Assembly (NCBI RefSeq): GCF_900141735.1
Contig: NZ_FQYO01000002.1
Span: 248,001 to 312,000 of the forward strand
Length of the DNA stretch: 64,000 nucleotides
Direction of reading: 5' to 3'
DNA from: Wenxinia saemankumensis
Lineage (GTDB): Bacteria; Pseudomonadota; Alphaproteobacteria; Rhodobacterales; Rhodobacteraceae
The notes below the pieces were generated by a model. The model had not been told where the DNA came from. It was given only the letters and a program-made list of their open reading frames with translations, and searched no databases. The position numbers were made by a program, and so were the translations under genes. This document shows positions 1 to 9,726 of the stretch, in pieces. Every line of letters begins with the position of its first letter. The first letter of the stretch is position 1.

Positions 1-1142
<1,142 letters not shown>

Positions 1143-1162
<20 letters not shown>

Positions 1163-1221
1163 TGAGGATCGCCCGGTGATCCGACGCGCCTGCAAGGGCA
1201 TGTCGAGGATCATCGCGTGAT
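1143..1221 (+). repeat. Imperfect 21-bp direct repeat of the tuf 3' end
   Basis: The last codons and stop of tuf (1143-1163) recur at 1201-1221 with 19 of 21 bases identical and a 58 bp period. The second copy is outside the coding region and still looks like the end of an EF-Tu gene (tcg-agg-atc-atc-gcg-tga). It may be a relic of duplication or gene conversion between tuf copies. This origin is inference. Confidence 0.5.
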
Positions 1222-1224
1222 CGC

Positions 1225-1252
1225 TTGCGGGGCGCGCCTCATGTGATATGGC
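1225..1252 (+). promoter_or_regulatory. Putative promoter of the rpsJ (S10) operon
   Basis: TTGCGG at 1225-1230 and TATGGC at 1247-1252 are separated by 16 bp, 118 bp before rpsJ. The pattern matches other predicted promoters in this window (strong TTG -35 and a T-A rich but weak -10). It would allow S10 transcription independent of tuf. Confidence 0.5.
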
Positions 1253-1324
1253 GCGCGCTCCGGCCTTCCCTCCGATTCCCCGGTCCTGCCGGGGCGGAGA
1301 TCACCAGAAGAAGAACCGTTCGAC

Positions 1325-1347
1325 GAAGGGGCCCCCGCGGCCCCTTC
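1325..1347 (+). promoter_or_regulatory. Stem-loop in the rpsJ leader
   Basis: A perfect 9-bp stem (1325-1333 with 1339-1347) with loop CCCGC lies in the predicted rpsJ 5' leader, ending 22 bp before the start codon. No T-tract follows, so it is not a simple intrinsic terminator. In other bacteria S10 leaders carry L4-responsive structures; a similar role here is speculation. Confidence 0.4.
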
Positions 1348-1369
1348 CTCTCAACATAAAGGACTTGCA

Positions 1370-1681
1370 ATGGCCCAAAGCCAGAACATCCGCATCCGCC
1401 TCAAGGCGTTCGACTATCGCGTGCTGGACGCCTCCACGCACGAGATCGTCCAGACCGCCAAGCGGACCGGCGCGAGCGTGCGGGGCCCGATCCCGCTGCC
1501 GAACAAGATCGAGAAATTCACGGTCCTTCGCGGCCCCCATATCGACAAGAAGTCCCGCGACCAGTTCGAGATCCGCACCCACAAGCGGCTGCTCGACATC
1601 GTGGACCCGACGCCCCAGACGGTGGACGCGCTGATGAAGCTCGACCTCGCCGCCGGCGTCGACGTCGAGATCAAGGTCTGA
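1370..1681 (+). CDS. rpsJ: 30S ribosomal protein S10
   Basis: S10 (103 aa, usual length) is a head protein of the 30S subunit and also the NusE partner of NusB in antitermination. The translation begins [20 protein letters not shown] and keeps the family signature around GPIPLP and the HKRLLDI segment. An AAGGA-type ribosome site precedes the ATG at 1370. First gene of the S10 operon, followed 13 bp later by rplC. Confidence 0.98.
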   Translation: MAQSQNIRIRLKAFDYRVLDASTHEIVQTAKRTGASVRGPIPLPNKIEKFTVLRGPHIDKKSRDQFEIRTHKRLLDIVDPTPQTVDALMKLDLAAGVDVEIKV

Positions 1682-1694
1682 GGAGGGTAGGATC

Positions 1695-2540
1695 ATGCTG
1701 CGCTCCGGCGTCATCGCAAAGAAGGTGGGCATGACCCGCCTGTTCATGGAAGACGGGAAGCAGATCCCCGTCACCGTTCTCCAGCTCGACGGTCTGCAGG
1801 TCGTGGCCAAGCGCACGCTCGAGACCGACGGCTACACCGCCGTCCAGCTCGGCGCGGGCACGGCCAAGACCAAGCGCGTGGGCAAGGCCATGCGCGGGCA
1901 CTTCGCCAAGGCCTCGGTCGAGCCGAAGCGGAAGGTCGCGGAGTTCCGCGTCCATCCCGACAACCTGATCGAGGTGGGCGAGGAGATCATCGCCGCCCAT
2001 TACTTCGAGGGACAGTTCGTCGACGTATCCGGCACGTCCACCGGCAAGGGCTTTGCCGGTGCCATGAAGCGGCACAATTTCGGCGGCCTGCGCGCCACGC
2101 ACGGCGTGTCGATCTCGCACCGCTCCCACGGCTCGACCGGCCAGTGCCAGGACCCCGGCAAGGTGTTCAAGGGCAAGAAGATGGCCGGCCACATGGGCGC
2201 CGTCCGCGTGACCACGCAGAACCTGCAGGTCGTGCGCACCGACGTCGATCGCGGGCTCATCATGGTGAAGGGCGCGGTTCCCGGCACCAAGGGCGGCTGG
2301 GTGACGGTGAAGGACGCGGTCAAGAAGCCCCTGTCCGAGAACGTGATCTACCCCGCCGCGCTGCTCTCCGCCGCGCGCGAGGCGCAGAAGGCCGCCGACG
2401 AGGCTGCCGCCCAGGCCGCCGCCGAGGCCGAGGCCGAGGAAAAGCGCCTCGCCGAGGAGCAGGCCGCCCAGGAAGCCGAGGCCCTGAAAGCGGCCGAAGC
2501 CGACTCCAACTCCGAAGGAGGCGAGAACAATGAAGGCTGA
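1695..2540 (+). CDS. rplC: 50S ribosomal protein L3 with Ala/Glu-rich C-terminal tail
   Basis: L3 helps organise the peptidyl-transferase region of 23S rRNA. The 281-aa product starts [17 protein letters not shown] and contains the conserved loop with [23 protein letters not shown] (shortened signature: [12 protein letters not shown]). Typical L3 is about 210 residues; here roughly the last 55-60 residues form an Ala/Glu/Lys low-complexity, probably helical or coiled tail ending [10 protein letters not shown]. The tail is acidic, unlike the basic core. The gene overlaps rplD by 11 bp, which suggests translational coupling. Confidence 0.97.
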   Translation: MLRSGVIAKKVGMTRLFMEDGKQIPVTVLQLDGLQVVAKRTLETDGYTAVQLGAGTAKTKRVGKAMRGHFAKASVEPKRKVAEFRVHPDNLIEVGEEIIAAHYFEGQFVDVSGTSTGKGFAGAMKRHNFGGLRATHGVSISHRSHGSTGQCQDPGKVFKGKKMAGHMGAVRVTTQNLQVVRTDVDRGLIMVKGAVPGTKGGWVTVKDAVKKPLSENVIYPAALLSAAREAQKAADEAAAQAAAEAEAEEKRLAEEQAAQEAEALKAAEADSNSEGGENNEG

Positions 2541-3147
2541 CGTCCTCACCCTCGACGGCAGCTCGGCCGGTTCGGTCGATCTCGCCGACGACATCTACGG
2601 GCTGGAGCCGCGCGCGGACATCCTGCACCGCGTCGTGCGCTGGCAGCGCGCGCGCGCCCAGCAGGGCACGCATGCGGTGCTGGGCCGGTCCGAGGTCAGC
2701 TACTCGACCAAGAAGATCTATCGCCAGAAGGGCACCGGCGGCGCACGCCACGGGTCCAAGAAGGCGCCGATCTTCCGTCATGGCGGCGTCTACAAGGGTC
2801 CGACCCCGCGCAGCCACGAGCACGAGCTGACGAAGAAGTTCCGCAAGCTGGGCCTGCGTCACGCCCTCTCGGCCAAGATGAAGGCCGGCGAGATCGTGGT
2901 GCTGGACGCGGCGACCGCCGAGGGCAAGACCTCGGCCCTCGCCAAGCAGGTGAAGGATCTCGGCTGGAAGCGCGCGCTCGTCATCGACGGGTCCGAGCTG
3001 AACGAGAGCTTCGCCCGCGCCGCCCGGAACATCGCCAATATCGACGTCCTGCCGAGCCAGGGCGCCAACGTCTACGACATCCTCAAGTCGGACACGCTGG
3101 TGCTCACCAAGGCCGGTGTCGAAGCCCTGGAGGCCCGACTGAAATGA
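2530..3147 (+). CDS. rplD: 50S ribosomal protein L4
   Basis: L4 (205 aa) binds 23S rRNA and lines the exit tunnel; in enterobacteria it also represses the S10 operon. The tunnel loop is recognisable by [20 protein letters not shown] (residues about 57-77). The start ATG at 2530 lies inside the 3' end of rplC and the stop overlaps the rplW start in an ATGA arrangement, so the three genes are likely coupled. Confidence 0.97.
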   Translation: MKADVLTLDGSSAGSVDLADDIYGLEPRADILHRVVRWQRARAQQGTHAVLGRSEVSYSTKKIYRQKGTGGARHGSKKAPIFRHGGVYKGPTPRSHEHELTKKFRKLGLRHALSAKMKAGEIVVLDAATAEGKTSALAKQVKDLGWKRALVIDGSELNESFARAARNIANIDVLPSQGANVYDILKSDTLVLTKAGVEALEARLK

Positions 3148-3440
3148 GCGCGAAACCCGAGCATTACGACGTGATCCGCAAGCCGCTGATCACCGAGAAG
3201 TCGACCCTGGCCTCCGAGGCCAACGCGGTCGTGTTCGAGGTGGCGATGGACGCGACCAAGCCGCAGATCAAGGAAGCCGTGGAGGCGCTGTTCGGCGTCG
3301 ACGTCACCGGCGTGAACACCTCGATCACCAAGGGCAAGGTCAAGCGCTTCCGTGGCCAGCCCGGCCGCCGCGCGGACGTCAAGAAGGCGTTCGTCACGCT
3401 TGCCGAGGGCAACAGCATCGACGTCTCGACCGGCCTCTGA
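3144..3440 (+). CDS. rplW: 50S ribosomal protein L23
   Basis: L23 (98 aa) sits at the tunnel exit and is the docking site for trigger factor and SRP. Conserved features are [14 protein letters not shown] near the N-terminus and the KGKVKRFRG segment. It overlaps rplD by 4 bp (ATGA). Unlike most bacteria it is followed not by rplB but by a strong terminator and a non-ribosomal gene. Confidence 0.97.
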   Translation: MSAKPEHYDVIRKPLITEKSTLASEANAVVFEVAMDATKPQIKEAVEALFGVDVTGVNTSITKGKVKRFRGQPGRRADVKKAFVTLAEGNSIDVSTGL

Positions 3441-3462
3441 GCCGATCGTCCCGACGGAATCG

Positions 3463-3500
3463 CGCCCCGGCCGCATTTCAGCGGCCGGGGCGTTTTCGTT
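3463..3500 (+). terminator. Intrinsic terminator after rplW
   Basis: A perfect 12-bp GC stem (3463-3474 with 3481-3492), 6-nt loop ATTTCA and the tail TTTTCGTTT form a textbook Rho-independent terminator. It lies inside the S10 gene cluster, 22 bp after the rplW stop. Confidence 0.88.
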
Positions 3501-3547
3501 TCGGGATCCGGGGCAGGGGGCGTATGCTGCCCGGAGTGGGGGGCGAC

Positions 3548-3919
3548 ATGGCAGGGCACCGGGTCTACGGAATGCGGTTCGGCAGCGTCCATCCGCTCTA
3601 CGTCCGGAAGGTCGAACGGAAGGGGCGGTCGGCCGAGGAGGTCGACGCGGTGATCCGCTGGCAGACCGGCTACGACCAGGCGGCGCTCGAGGCGCGGATC
3701 GGCGACGGCACCGATTTCCGGGCCTTCTTCGACGGCGCCCCCGCGCCCAACCCGGCCCGGCTGCTGGTGACAGGAAAGATCTGCGGAATCCGCGTCGAGG
3801 AGATCGAGGATCCGCTGATGCGCGAGATCCGGATCCTCGACAAGCTGGTCGACGAGCTGGCCCGGGGCCGCCCGATGGAGAAGGTCCTGCGCCGCCCGTC
3901 CCCCGATGCCCCCGCTTGA
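3548..3919 (+). CDS. DUF2200 family protein inserted in the S10 cluster
   Basis: The 123-aa product resembles the DUF2200 family, known to me only as small conserved bacterial proteins of unknown function. Family features seen are [20 protein letters not shown], the WQTGYDQ motif, the F-F segment and the [23 protein letters not shown] region. I chose ATG 3548 because homologues begin just before H-R-x-Y and GGGGGG lies 4 nt upstream; ATG 3524 is an in-frame alternative. It is bracketed by two intrinsic terminators, so it behaves as its own transcription unit between rplW and rplB. No molecular role is claimed. Confidence 0.85.
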   Translation: MAGHRVYGMRFGSVHPLYVRKVERKGRSAEEVDAVIRWQTGYDQAALEARIGDGTDFRAFFDGAPAPNPARLLVTGKICGIRVEEIEDPLMREIRILDKLVDELARGRPMEKVLRRPSPDAPA

Positions 3920-3960
3920 CGCCCGGCGGCGCGTCCTCTAACAGGCCCCATCCGCGACCA

Positions 3961-3989
3961 GCCCCGGATTCGTCCGGGGCTTCGTTTTT
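3961..3989 (+). terminator. UUCG-loop intrinsic terminator before rplB
   Basis: An 8-bp stem (3961-3968 with 3973-3980) capped by a stable TTCG tetraloop is followed by TTCGTTTTT. It ends the DUF2200 unit. A TTGACG at 3916-3921 with TAACAG 17 bp later lies just upstream, so the hairpin could instead be an attenuator at the head of an rplB transcript. Confidence 0.8.
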
Positions 3990-3997
3990 GGCGCGGG

Positions 3998-4026
3998 TGA
4001 ACGCGGGGACCTTCGGGGCCCTATAC
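3998..4026 (+). promoter_or_regulatory. Candidate rplB promoter
   Basis: TGAACG at 3998-4003 and CTATAC at 4021-4026 are 17 bp apart, directly after the terminator and 50 bp before rplB. The -10 is good and the -35 weak. An alternative promoter is TTGACG 3916-3921, upstream of the terminator hairpin. Some promoter is expected here because the terminator isolates rplB from rplW. Confidence 0.4.
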
Positions 4027-4075
4027 GAACAGCCGGGCGGTCCACCGCCCGCAAAGCAACGGAAGACAGAGAAAC

Positions 4076-4918
4076 ATGGCACTCAAGTCGTACAAGCCGA
4101 CGACGCCGGGCCAGCGTGGGCTGGTTCTGATCGACCGTTCGGAGCTTTGGAAAGGCCGTCCCGTCAAGTCCCTGACCCAGGGCCTGACGAAGAACGGGGG
4201 CCGGAACAATACCGGACGGATCACCGCCCGCCGCATCGGCGGCGGCGCGAAGCGTCTCTACCGCATCGTGGACTTCAAGCGCACGAAGCACGACATGGCC
4301 GCGGTCGTCGCGCGGATCGAATACGATCCCAACCGCACCGCCTTCATCGCCCTCATCCAGTACGAGGACGGCGAGCAGGCCTACATCCTGGCGCCGCAGC
4401 GCCTCGCCGTGGGCGACAAGGTCTATGCGGGCGCCCGCGTCGACATCAAGCCGGGCAACGCGATGCCGTTCACCGGCATGCCGATCGGCACGATCGTCCA
4501 CAACATCGAGCTGAAGCCCGGCAAGGGCGGCCAGATCGCGCGCGCCGCGGGCACCTACGCCCAGTTCGTCGGCCGTGACGGCGGCTATGCGCAGATCCGC
4601 CTGTCGTCAGGCGAGCTGCGGATGGTCCGGCAGGAATGCATGGCGACGGTTGGCGCGGTGTCGAACCCCGACAACAGCAACCAGAACCTCGGCAAGGCCG
4701 GCCGCGTCCGGCACATGGGCAAGCGCCCCTCCGTCCGCGGTGTCGCGATGAACCCGATCGACCACCCGCACGGCGGGGGCGAGGGCCGCACCTCCGGGGG
4801 CCGCACGCCGGTCACCCCGTGGGGCAAGGACACCAAGGGCCGCCGCACCCGCAACAAGAACAAGGCGTCGCAGCAGCTCATCGTGCGCTCGCGTCACGCC
4901 AGGAAGAAGGGCCGCTAA
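4076..4918 (+). CDS. rplB: 50S ribosomal protein L2
   Basis: L2 (280 aa) is needed for subunit association and peptidyl-transferase activity. The product starts [16 protein letters not shown] and contains the family motif [16 protein letters not shown], whose His lies near the catalytic centre, followed by a basic tail. It opens the second part of the S10 operon (rplB-rpsS-rplV-rpsC-rplP), with 3-bp gaps to the next genes. Confidence 0.98.
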   Translation: MALKSYKPTTPGQRGLVLIDRSELWKGRPVKSLTQGLTKNGGRNNTGRITARRIGGGAKRLYRIVDFKRTKHDMAAVVARIEYDPNRTAFIALIQYEDGEQAYILAPQRLAVGDKVYAGARVDIKPGNAMPFTGMPIGTIVHNIELKPGKGGQIARAAGTYAQFVGRDGGYAQIRLSSGELRMVRQECMATVGAVSNPDNSNQNLGKAGRVRHMGKRPSVRGVAMNPIDHPHGGGEGRTSGGRTPVTPWGKDTKGRRTRNKNKASQQLIVRSRHARKKGR

Positions 4919-4921
4919 GCC

Positions 4922-5200
4922 ATGTCTCGTTCTGTCTGGAAAGGTCCGTTCGTCGACGCTCACGTCCTGAAGAAGGCCGAGAAGTCGCGCGAATCGGGCC
5001 GCAACGAAGTCATCAAGATCTGGTCGCGCCGCTCGACGATCCTGCCCCAGTTCGTGGGCCTGACCTTCGGCGTCTACAACGGCCACAAGCACGTGCCGGT
5101 CAATGTCTCGGAAGAGATGATCGGCCAGAAGTTCGGCGAATACGCGCCCACCCGGACCTATTACGGGCACGCGGCCGACAAGAAAGCGAAGCGGAAATAA
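4922..5200 (+). CDS. rpsS: 30S ribosomal protein S19
   Basis: S19 (92 aa) forms the 30S head with S13. The sequence [12 protein letters not shown] at the start and the W-SRRSTI-P-FVGLTF-VYNG-K--PV block are diagnostic. It begins 3 bp after rplB and ends 3 bp before rplV, so it is cotranscribed and probably translationally coupled. Confidence 0.98.
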   Translation: MSRSVWKGPFVDAHVLKKAEKSRESGRNEVIKIWSRRSTILPQFVGLTFGVYNGHKHVPVNVSEEMIGQKFGEYAPTRTYYGHAADKKAKRK

Positions 5201-5203
5201 GCC

Positions 5204-5584
5204 ATGAGCAAGGACAAGAATCCCCGCCGCGTGGCCGATAACGAAGCGATGGCGAAAGCCCGGATGCTTCGCACGAGCCCGCAGAAGCTGAACCTCGTCG
5301 CCGCCCTGATCCGCGGCCAGAAGGTCGACAAGGCCCTTACGGACCTGACCTTCTCGAAGAAGCGGATCGCGCAGGACGTGAAGAAGGTTCTCCAGTCCGC
5401 GATCGCGAACGCCGAGAACAACCACAACCTCGACGTCGACGAGCTGGTCGTCGCCGAGGCCTGGGTCGGCAAGAACATGGTGATGAAGCGCGGCCGCCCG
5501 CGGGCGCGCGGCCGGTTCGGCCGCATCGTCAAGCCGTTCTCGGAGCTCACAATCAAGGTCCGTCAAGTCGAGGAGCAAGCCTGA
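5204..5584 (+). CDS. rplV: 50S ribosomal protein L22
   Basis: L22 (126 aa) lines the exit tunnel with an extended beta hairpin. Conserved parts are [19 protein letters not shown] and the hairpin [20 protein letters not shown], the region where macrolide-resistance changes map in other bacteria. The stop overlaps the rpsC start by one base. Confidence 0.98.
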   Translation: MSKDKNPRRVADNEAMAKARMLRTSPQKLNLVAALIRGQKVDKALTDLTFSKKRIAQDVKKVLQSAIANAENNHNLDVDELVVAEAWVGKNMVMKRGRPRARGRFGRIVKPFSELTIKVRQVEEQA

Positions 5585-6297
5585 TGGGTAACAAGGTCAA
5601 TCCCGTCGGCATGCGGCTCCAGGTCAACCGGACCTGGGACAGCCGCTGGTACGCCGACACCAAGGATTACGGCGATCTCCTTCTCGAAGACCTGCGCATC
5701 AAGGACTTCATCAAGAAGGAAGCCAAGCAGGCGGGCATCTCCCGCGTGATCATCGAGCGTCCGCACCGCAAGTGCCGCGTCACGATCCACGCCGCCCGCC
5801 CCGGTGTCATCATCGGCAAGAAGGGCGCCGACATCGAGACGCTGCGCAAGAAGCTTTCGAACCTCACCGACAGCGAGCTGCATCTCAACATCGTCGAGGT
5901 CCGCAAGCCCGAGCTGGACGCCGCTCTGGTGGGCGAGTCCATCGCCCAGCAGCTGGAGCGCCGGGTGTCGTTCCGCCGCGCCATGAAGCGCGCGGTGCAG
6001 AACGCCATGCGGATGGGTGCGCTCGGCATCCGGGTCAACGTCGCGGGCCGCCTCGGCGGCGCCGAGATCGCCCGGACGGAATGGTACCGCGAGGGCCGCG
6101 TGCCCCTGCACACCCTCCGCGCCGACATCGACTATGCCCTGTCGGAGGCGACCACGCCCTACGGCATCATCGGGATCAAGGTCTGGATCTTCAAAGGCGA
6201 GATCATGGAGCACGATCCCCAGGCCCGCGAGCGGCGCCAGGCGGAGATCCAGGACGGTCCCTCCCCGCGCGGTGGCCGCGGCGGCCGCGACCGCTGA
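5584..6297 (+). CDS. rpsC: 30S ribosomal protein S3
   Basis: S3 (237 aa) lies at the mRNA entry site and has helicase-related function. The KH domain with VIIGKKG (about residues 76-82) and the C-terminal domain with [26 protein letters not shown] are clear. A short Gly/Arg-rich tail (GGRGGRDR) is typical of the clade. ATG 5584 shares a base with the rplV stop. Confidence 0.98.
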   Translation: MGNKVNPVGMRLQVNRTWDSRWYADTKDYGDLLLEDLRIKDFIKKEAKQAGISRVIIERPHRKCRVTIHAARPGVIIGKKGADIETLRKKLSNLTDSELHLNIVEVRKPELDAALVGESIAQQLERRVSFRRAMKRAVQNAMRMGALGIRVNVAGRLGGAEIARTEWYREGRVPLHTLRADIDYALSEATTPYGIIGIKVWIFKGEIMEHDPQARERRQAEIQDGPSPRGGRGGRDR

Positions 6298-6310
6298 GGA
6301 GTAACGAGCA

Positions 6311-6724
6311 ATGCTGCAACCGAAGCGCACCAAGTTCCGCAAGATGCACAAGGGCCGGATCCACGGCCAGGCGAAGGGCGGATCGGATCTGAACTTCGGG
6401 ACCTACGGCCTCAAGGCCGTGGAGCCCGAGCGGATCACCGCCCGCCAGATCGAAGCCGCCCGCCGGGCGCTGACGCGTCACATGAAGCGTCAGGGCCGCG
6501 TCTGGATCCGGATCTTCCCCGACACCCCGGTGACGGCGAAGCCGATCGAGGTCCGGATGGGCAAGGGCAAGGGCTCGGTCGATCGCTGGGCCTGCAAGGT
6601 CAAGCCGGGCCGCGTCATGTTCGAGATCGACGGCGTCAGCGAGGAGATCGCCCGCGAGGGTCTGCGTCTCGCCGCGATGAAGCTGCCGATCAAGACCCGC
6701 ACCATCGTCCGCGAGGACTGGTAA
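6311..6724 (+). CDS. rplP: 50S ribosomal protein L16
   Basis: L16 (137 aa) binds near the tRNA elbow in the A and P sites. It starts [16 protein letters not shown] and has the [26 protein letters not shown] motif region (seen as MGKGKG and FEI-GV). Normally rpmC follows at once; here a strong terminator and a 3.4 kb island follow instead. Confidence 0.98.
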   Translation: MLQPKRTKFRKMHKGRIHGQAKGGSDLNFGTYGLKAVEPERITARQIEAARRALTRHMKRQGRVWIRIFPDTPVTAKPIEVRMGKGKGSVDRWACKVKPGRVMFEIDGVSEEIAREGLRLAAMKLPIKTRTIVREDW

Positions 6725-6760
6725 GGGTCGGGGCCGCGCGCCCCGGACGTCGAGAGTGCA

Positions 6761-6793
6761 AGCCCCCGCCGGTCCAGCCGGCGGGGGCTTTTT
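6761..6793 (+). terminator. Intrinsic terminator after rplP
   Basis: A perfect 12-bp stem (6761-6772 with 6778-6789), loop TCCAG and a TTTTT tail lie 36 bp after rplP. It ends the rplB-rplP transcription unit and faces the minus-strand gene ending at 6817. Confidence 0.9.
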
Positions 6794-6816
6794 CATGTCC
6801 CGCTTGCAGAAACGCC

Positions 6817-7503
6817 TCAGGCGCTGCCCGGAAAGATCGCCCGCATCTCGGCGTCGAACCGGGCCCAGGTGATGCTGGCCCTGTTGCCAGCATGGCCGTG
6901 ATAGTAGCTCTGCCCCGAGGCGGTGGGCAGACCGGCCCAGACCCGTGCGAGGTTGAGCATGAAGTCCTCCCGCCCGAGATCCCCGCCGAGGAAGTCGGCA
7001 TAGCCCGCACCCATCAGCAGCTCCATCGCCAGTCGGTCCTGCAGGGCGGGGGTGAAGGGGGCGCCCTGTGGCACGTTCAGATCCCGGACGAGGGCGCGGA
7101 GGGTCGGCGGGATGATCTGGTAGCGGCCGATCGCGTGCGGCTGGCCGGGCGTCGCGGCGACCCAGGCGAGGATCTCGCCGATCGTCAGTTGCGTCGGGCG
7201 GCGGGGCGGCTGAACCCGCGCACCGTAATTCACCGCGTCGTAGCCGAGCGGCCCGGCCTCGGCCGCCGCGATCAGGTCGAAGAGCCGCGCCTCGCGCCCG
7301 CCCCCCGGGCGCAGGGCAGGGCCAGGCCCTGGGGCGGGGGGCGCGGCCCCGAACAGCCCCCCGCGCGCGGGGGCGAAGAGCGCGCCCGTCGCGGCGACGA
7401 GCAGGGGCGCCTCGATGCCGCCCGCGCCCCGGAAGAGCGACGGGCCGTCGGCGCGGGCGGGCGAGGCGATCAGCACCGCGAGCATCGTCAGGATCAATCT
7501 CAT
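6817..7503 (-). CDS. Secreted lysozyme-like (muramidase fold) protein
   Basis: The 228-aa product has a signal peptide (MRLILTMLAVLIASPARA, cleavage near ARA-DG), so it is probably periplasmic. After a Pro/Gly/Ala-rich linker the region LFDLIAAAEAG-LGYDAVNYGA looks like the start of a lysozyme-type fold with a candidate catalytic Glu, and HAIGRYQIIPPTLRALV resembles the G-YQ-IP-T motif of phage-type and lytic-transglycosylase-like muramidases. The family call is from motif resemblance only. I chose ATG 7503 because it begins the signal peptide; upstream in-frame sequence is not family-like. It lies convergent to rplP in the ribosomal island; no holin or phage genes accompany it. Confidence 0.7.
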   Translation of the reverse strand: MRLILTMLAVLIASPARADGPSLFRGAGGIEAPLLVAATGALFAPARGGLFGAAPPAPGPGPALRPGGGREARLFDLIAAAEAGPLGYDAVNYGARVQPPRRPTQLTIGEILAWVAATPGQPHAIGRYQIIPPTLRALVRDLNVPQGAPFTPALQDRLAMELLMGAGYADFLGGDLGREDFMLNLARVWAGLPTASGQSYYHGHAGNRASITWARFDAEMRAIFPGSA

Positions 7504-7619
7504 TCCGTCCGCCGGGTCCGTCGAGGTCCTCGGTTTCCCTAGCGCGGCGCGCGTTGAGAATTCTTGAACAGCGCCGCCCCGGCTGGCACAGCGGGGCGAC
7601 ACCAGACAGGGAGGCCGCC

Positions 7620-8240
7620 ATGGCCGACATCCGCTCTCTCTTCGCGACCCGCCTCTATCACGGCGCGCTCGCCGACCACGCCCCCGCCGTCGATCCGGAC
7701 GAGCTGGCCGCGTCCTGCTATTCCGTCGCCGAGGATGACGAGGCCGGGCAGGACTGGTGCGAGGCGAACGGTTATCCGGGCTACACGTCCTACGCCTCGC
7801 TCACCGACCTGCCATGGCGGTTCCCGATCTTCGCCGATCTGGTGAAATGTCTCGACGCGCATGTCGCCGCCTTCGCGCGCGACCTGCAGTTCGACCTGGC
7901 GGACAAGCCGCTGACGCTCGAGGACATCTGGATCAACATCCTCCCCGAGGGCGGCGTCCATGGCAGCCACATCCACCCCCATTCGGTGATCTCGGGGACG
8001 ACCTATGTCCAGATGCCCGAGAGGACGAGCGCGCTGAAGCTCGAGGATCCGCGCCTGCCCTTCATGATGGCGGCGCCGACGCGGTTGAAGGACGCGCGCG
8101 AGGAGCTGAAGACCTTCCACTCCGTCCCGACGCGGCCCGGCGACGTGCTGCTGTGGGAAAGCTGGCTGCGCCACGAGGTGCCGATGAACATGGCCGAGGA
8201 CGACCGCGTCTCGGTCTCGTTCAACTACGCCTGGGGCTGA
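7620..8240 (+). CDS. TIGR02466-type 2OG-Fe(II) oxygenase-like protein
   Basis: The 206-aa product matches my memory of the TIGR02466 / 2OG-FeII_Oxy_5 family. The iron-binding layout is visible: GSHIHPHSVISGTTYVQ supplies the first His and Ser/Gly strand, and W-SWLRHEVPMN supplies the distal His with an Arg in DDRVSVSFNY. Substrate is unknown. ATG 7620 has AGGGAGG upstream. It is divergent from the muramidase-like gene and followed by a flavin-independent oxidoreductase; no shared pathway is evident. Confidence 0.82.
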   Translation: MADIRSLFATRLYHGALADHAPAVDPDELAASCYSVAEDDEAGQDWCEANGYPGYTSYASLTDLPWRFPIFADLVKCLDAHVAAFARDLQFDLADKPLTLEDIWINILPEGGVHGSHIHPHSVISGTTYVQMPERTSALKLEDPRLPFMMAAPTRLKDAREELKTFHSVPTRPGDVLLWESWLRHEVPMNMAEDDRVSVSFNYAWG

Positions 8241-8322
8241 GGCCGGCCCCGGGGACAGGCTGCCGGCCCCTCGCCGGGACCGGGCGCGGGCCTAGATGCC
8301 GGGCCAGAGGAAAGGAACCGCC

Positions 8323-9351
8323 ATGCCCCAGACCAGAGATCGGAACCGCCGCTGGACCCTCGCCGAGCGGCCGAAGGGCCGCCCGGACGACGGCACGCTG
8401 GACTTCGAGACCGGTCCGGTGCCGCAAGCGGGGAAGGGCGAGATGTTGCTGCGGACCCGCTGGCTGTCGCTCGACCCCTACATGCGCGGCCGGATGAGCG
8501 ACGCCAAGTCCTATGCGACCCCGGTGGAGATCGGCGGCGTGATGACCGGTCAGGTCGTGGCGGAGGTCGCGTCGTCGGATGTCGAGGGCTTCGAGACGGG
8601 CGATCTCGTCCTGGCCGGAAGCGGCTGGCAGGACTGGGCGGTGTCGGACGGTCAGGGCGTGCAGAAGCTGCCACCGGTAGAGCGGCCGTCATGGGCGCTC
8701 GGCATCCTCGGCATGCCCGGCTTTACCGCCCATGCGGGCCTCCTGAAGATCGGCGAGCCGAAGGCGGGGGAGACGGTGGTCGTGGCTGCCGCCTCCGGCC
8801 CCGTGGGCGCGACGGTCGGGCAGATCGCGAAGATCAGGGGCTGCCGCGCCGTCGGCGTCGCGGGCGGGCCGGAGAAGTGCCGCCACGTCGTGGAGACCCT
8901 CGGCTTCGACGCCTGCATCGACCATCGCGCCGACGATTTCGAGGACCAGCTGAAGCAGGCCTGCCCGGACGGGATCGACATCTATTTCGAGAACGTGGGC
9001 GGGCGTGTCCTGTTCGGCGTGCTGCCGCTGCTCAACCCCTTCGCCCGCATGCCGGTCTGCGGCACCGCCGCCTGGTACAACAACGCCGGCCTGCCGGACG
9101 GGCCCGACCGCTCGCCGCTGCTCATGCGGACGATCCTGTCGATGAAGGTGAGGATGCAGGGCTTCATCATCTTCGACACGTTCGGAATGGACGATTACCG
9201 CGACTTCGCCAAGGACATGCAGGGCTGGATCGCGGACGGGAAGGTGCAGTACCGCGAGCATGTCGTGGACGGGCTGGAGAACGCCTTCGACGGCTTCCTC
9301 GGCATGCTGGACGGGTCGAACTTCGGCAAGACGGTGGTGAGAGTCGGTTAA
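8323..9351 (+). CDS. Zinc-independent NADPH-dependent oxidoreductase (CurA/LTB4DH type MDR)
   Basis: The 342-aa enzyme belongs to the medium-chain reductase group that includes CurA/YncB and leukotriene B4 12-hydroxydehydrogenase, which reduce enone double bonds with NADPH. Visible are the early WLS-DPYMRGRM segment, the Rossmann motif AASGPVGATVGQIAKI, and YFENVGG. Structural-zinc cysteines are absent. ATG 8323 is preceded by AGGAAAGGA; ATG 8296 is an alternative. The stop codon overlaps the stop of the convergent doc-like gene (shared bases 9349-9350). Confidence 0.88.
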   Translation: MPQTRDRNRRWTLAERPKGRPDDGTLDFETGPVPQAGKGEMLLRTRWLSLDPYMRGRMSDAKSYATPVEIGGVMTGQVVAEVASSDVEGFETGDLVLAGSGWQDWAVSDGQGVQKLPPVERPSWALGILGMPGFTAHAGLLKIGEPKAGETVVVAAASGPVGATVGQIAKIRGCRAVGVAGGPEKCRHVVETLGFDACIDHRADDFEDQLKQACPDGIDIYFENVGGRVLFGVLPLLNPFARMPVCGTAAWYNNAGLPDGPDRSPLLMRTILSMKVRMQGFIIFDTFGMDDYRDFAKDMQGWIADGKVQYREHVVDGLENAFDGFLGMLDGSNFGKTVVRVG

Positions 9352-9707
9352 GGGTTCAAGCGAACGAGCCGCATTGCGAACCAGGCAGCTAGCCGGGGAA
9401 AATCGAGTTGGCCGCTCGCAACCGCGACAACGACGTCATCGACCGGTTCGTCGTCGGGAATGTCCAGTCTGTATCCGCTACGCTCGATCATGAGTTCGAC
9501 CAGCAACCAGGCGGTACGCTTGTTTGCATCTATGAAGCCATGGTTCTGCACCACGCTATGGAGCAGCGCGGCCGCCTTCCGATGGATGGGGCGGTGATAG
9601 CCCGAGTACGGACGCCCGATAGCGGATTCGATGAGGCGCAGGTCGGAAACGCCCGCTCGGCCCCCGTGCGTCAAAGCGAAATCATGCGCTTCAAGGGCGT
9701 CGGCCAA
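9348..9707 (-). CDS. doc: Doc-type (death-on-curing) Fic-fold toxin
   Basis: Doc toxins are Fic-fold kinases that phosphorylate EF-Tu in known cases. The 119-aa product has the diagnostic motif HGFIDANKRTA (residues 56-66), matching Doc H-x-F-x-D-A-N-K-R rather than canonical Fic HPF-x-x-GNGR. The TTG at 9707 is the only usual start; homology-like sequence (YRVT) continues upstream in frame to about 9737, so translation may begin at a CTG overlapping the antitoxin end. The paired small gene upstream is the likely antitoxin. The segment looks less GC-rich than its surroundings, consistent with transfer. Confidence 0.86.
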   Translation of the reverse strand: MADALEAHDFALTHGGRAGVSDLRLIESAIGRPYSGYHRPIHRKAAALLHSVVQNHGFIDANKRTAWLLVELMIERSGYRLDIPDDEPVDDVVVAVASGQLDFPRLAAWFAMRLVRLNP

Positions 9708-9726
9708 GGTGACCCGGTAATGGCGT

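Noticed and set aside
6817-7503. Prophage remnant indicated by the lysozyme-like gene
   Set aside because: It has its own signal peptide and no holin, spanin or structural phage genes nearby.
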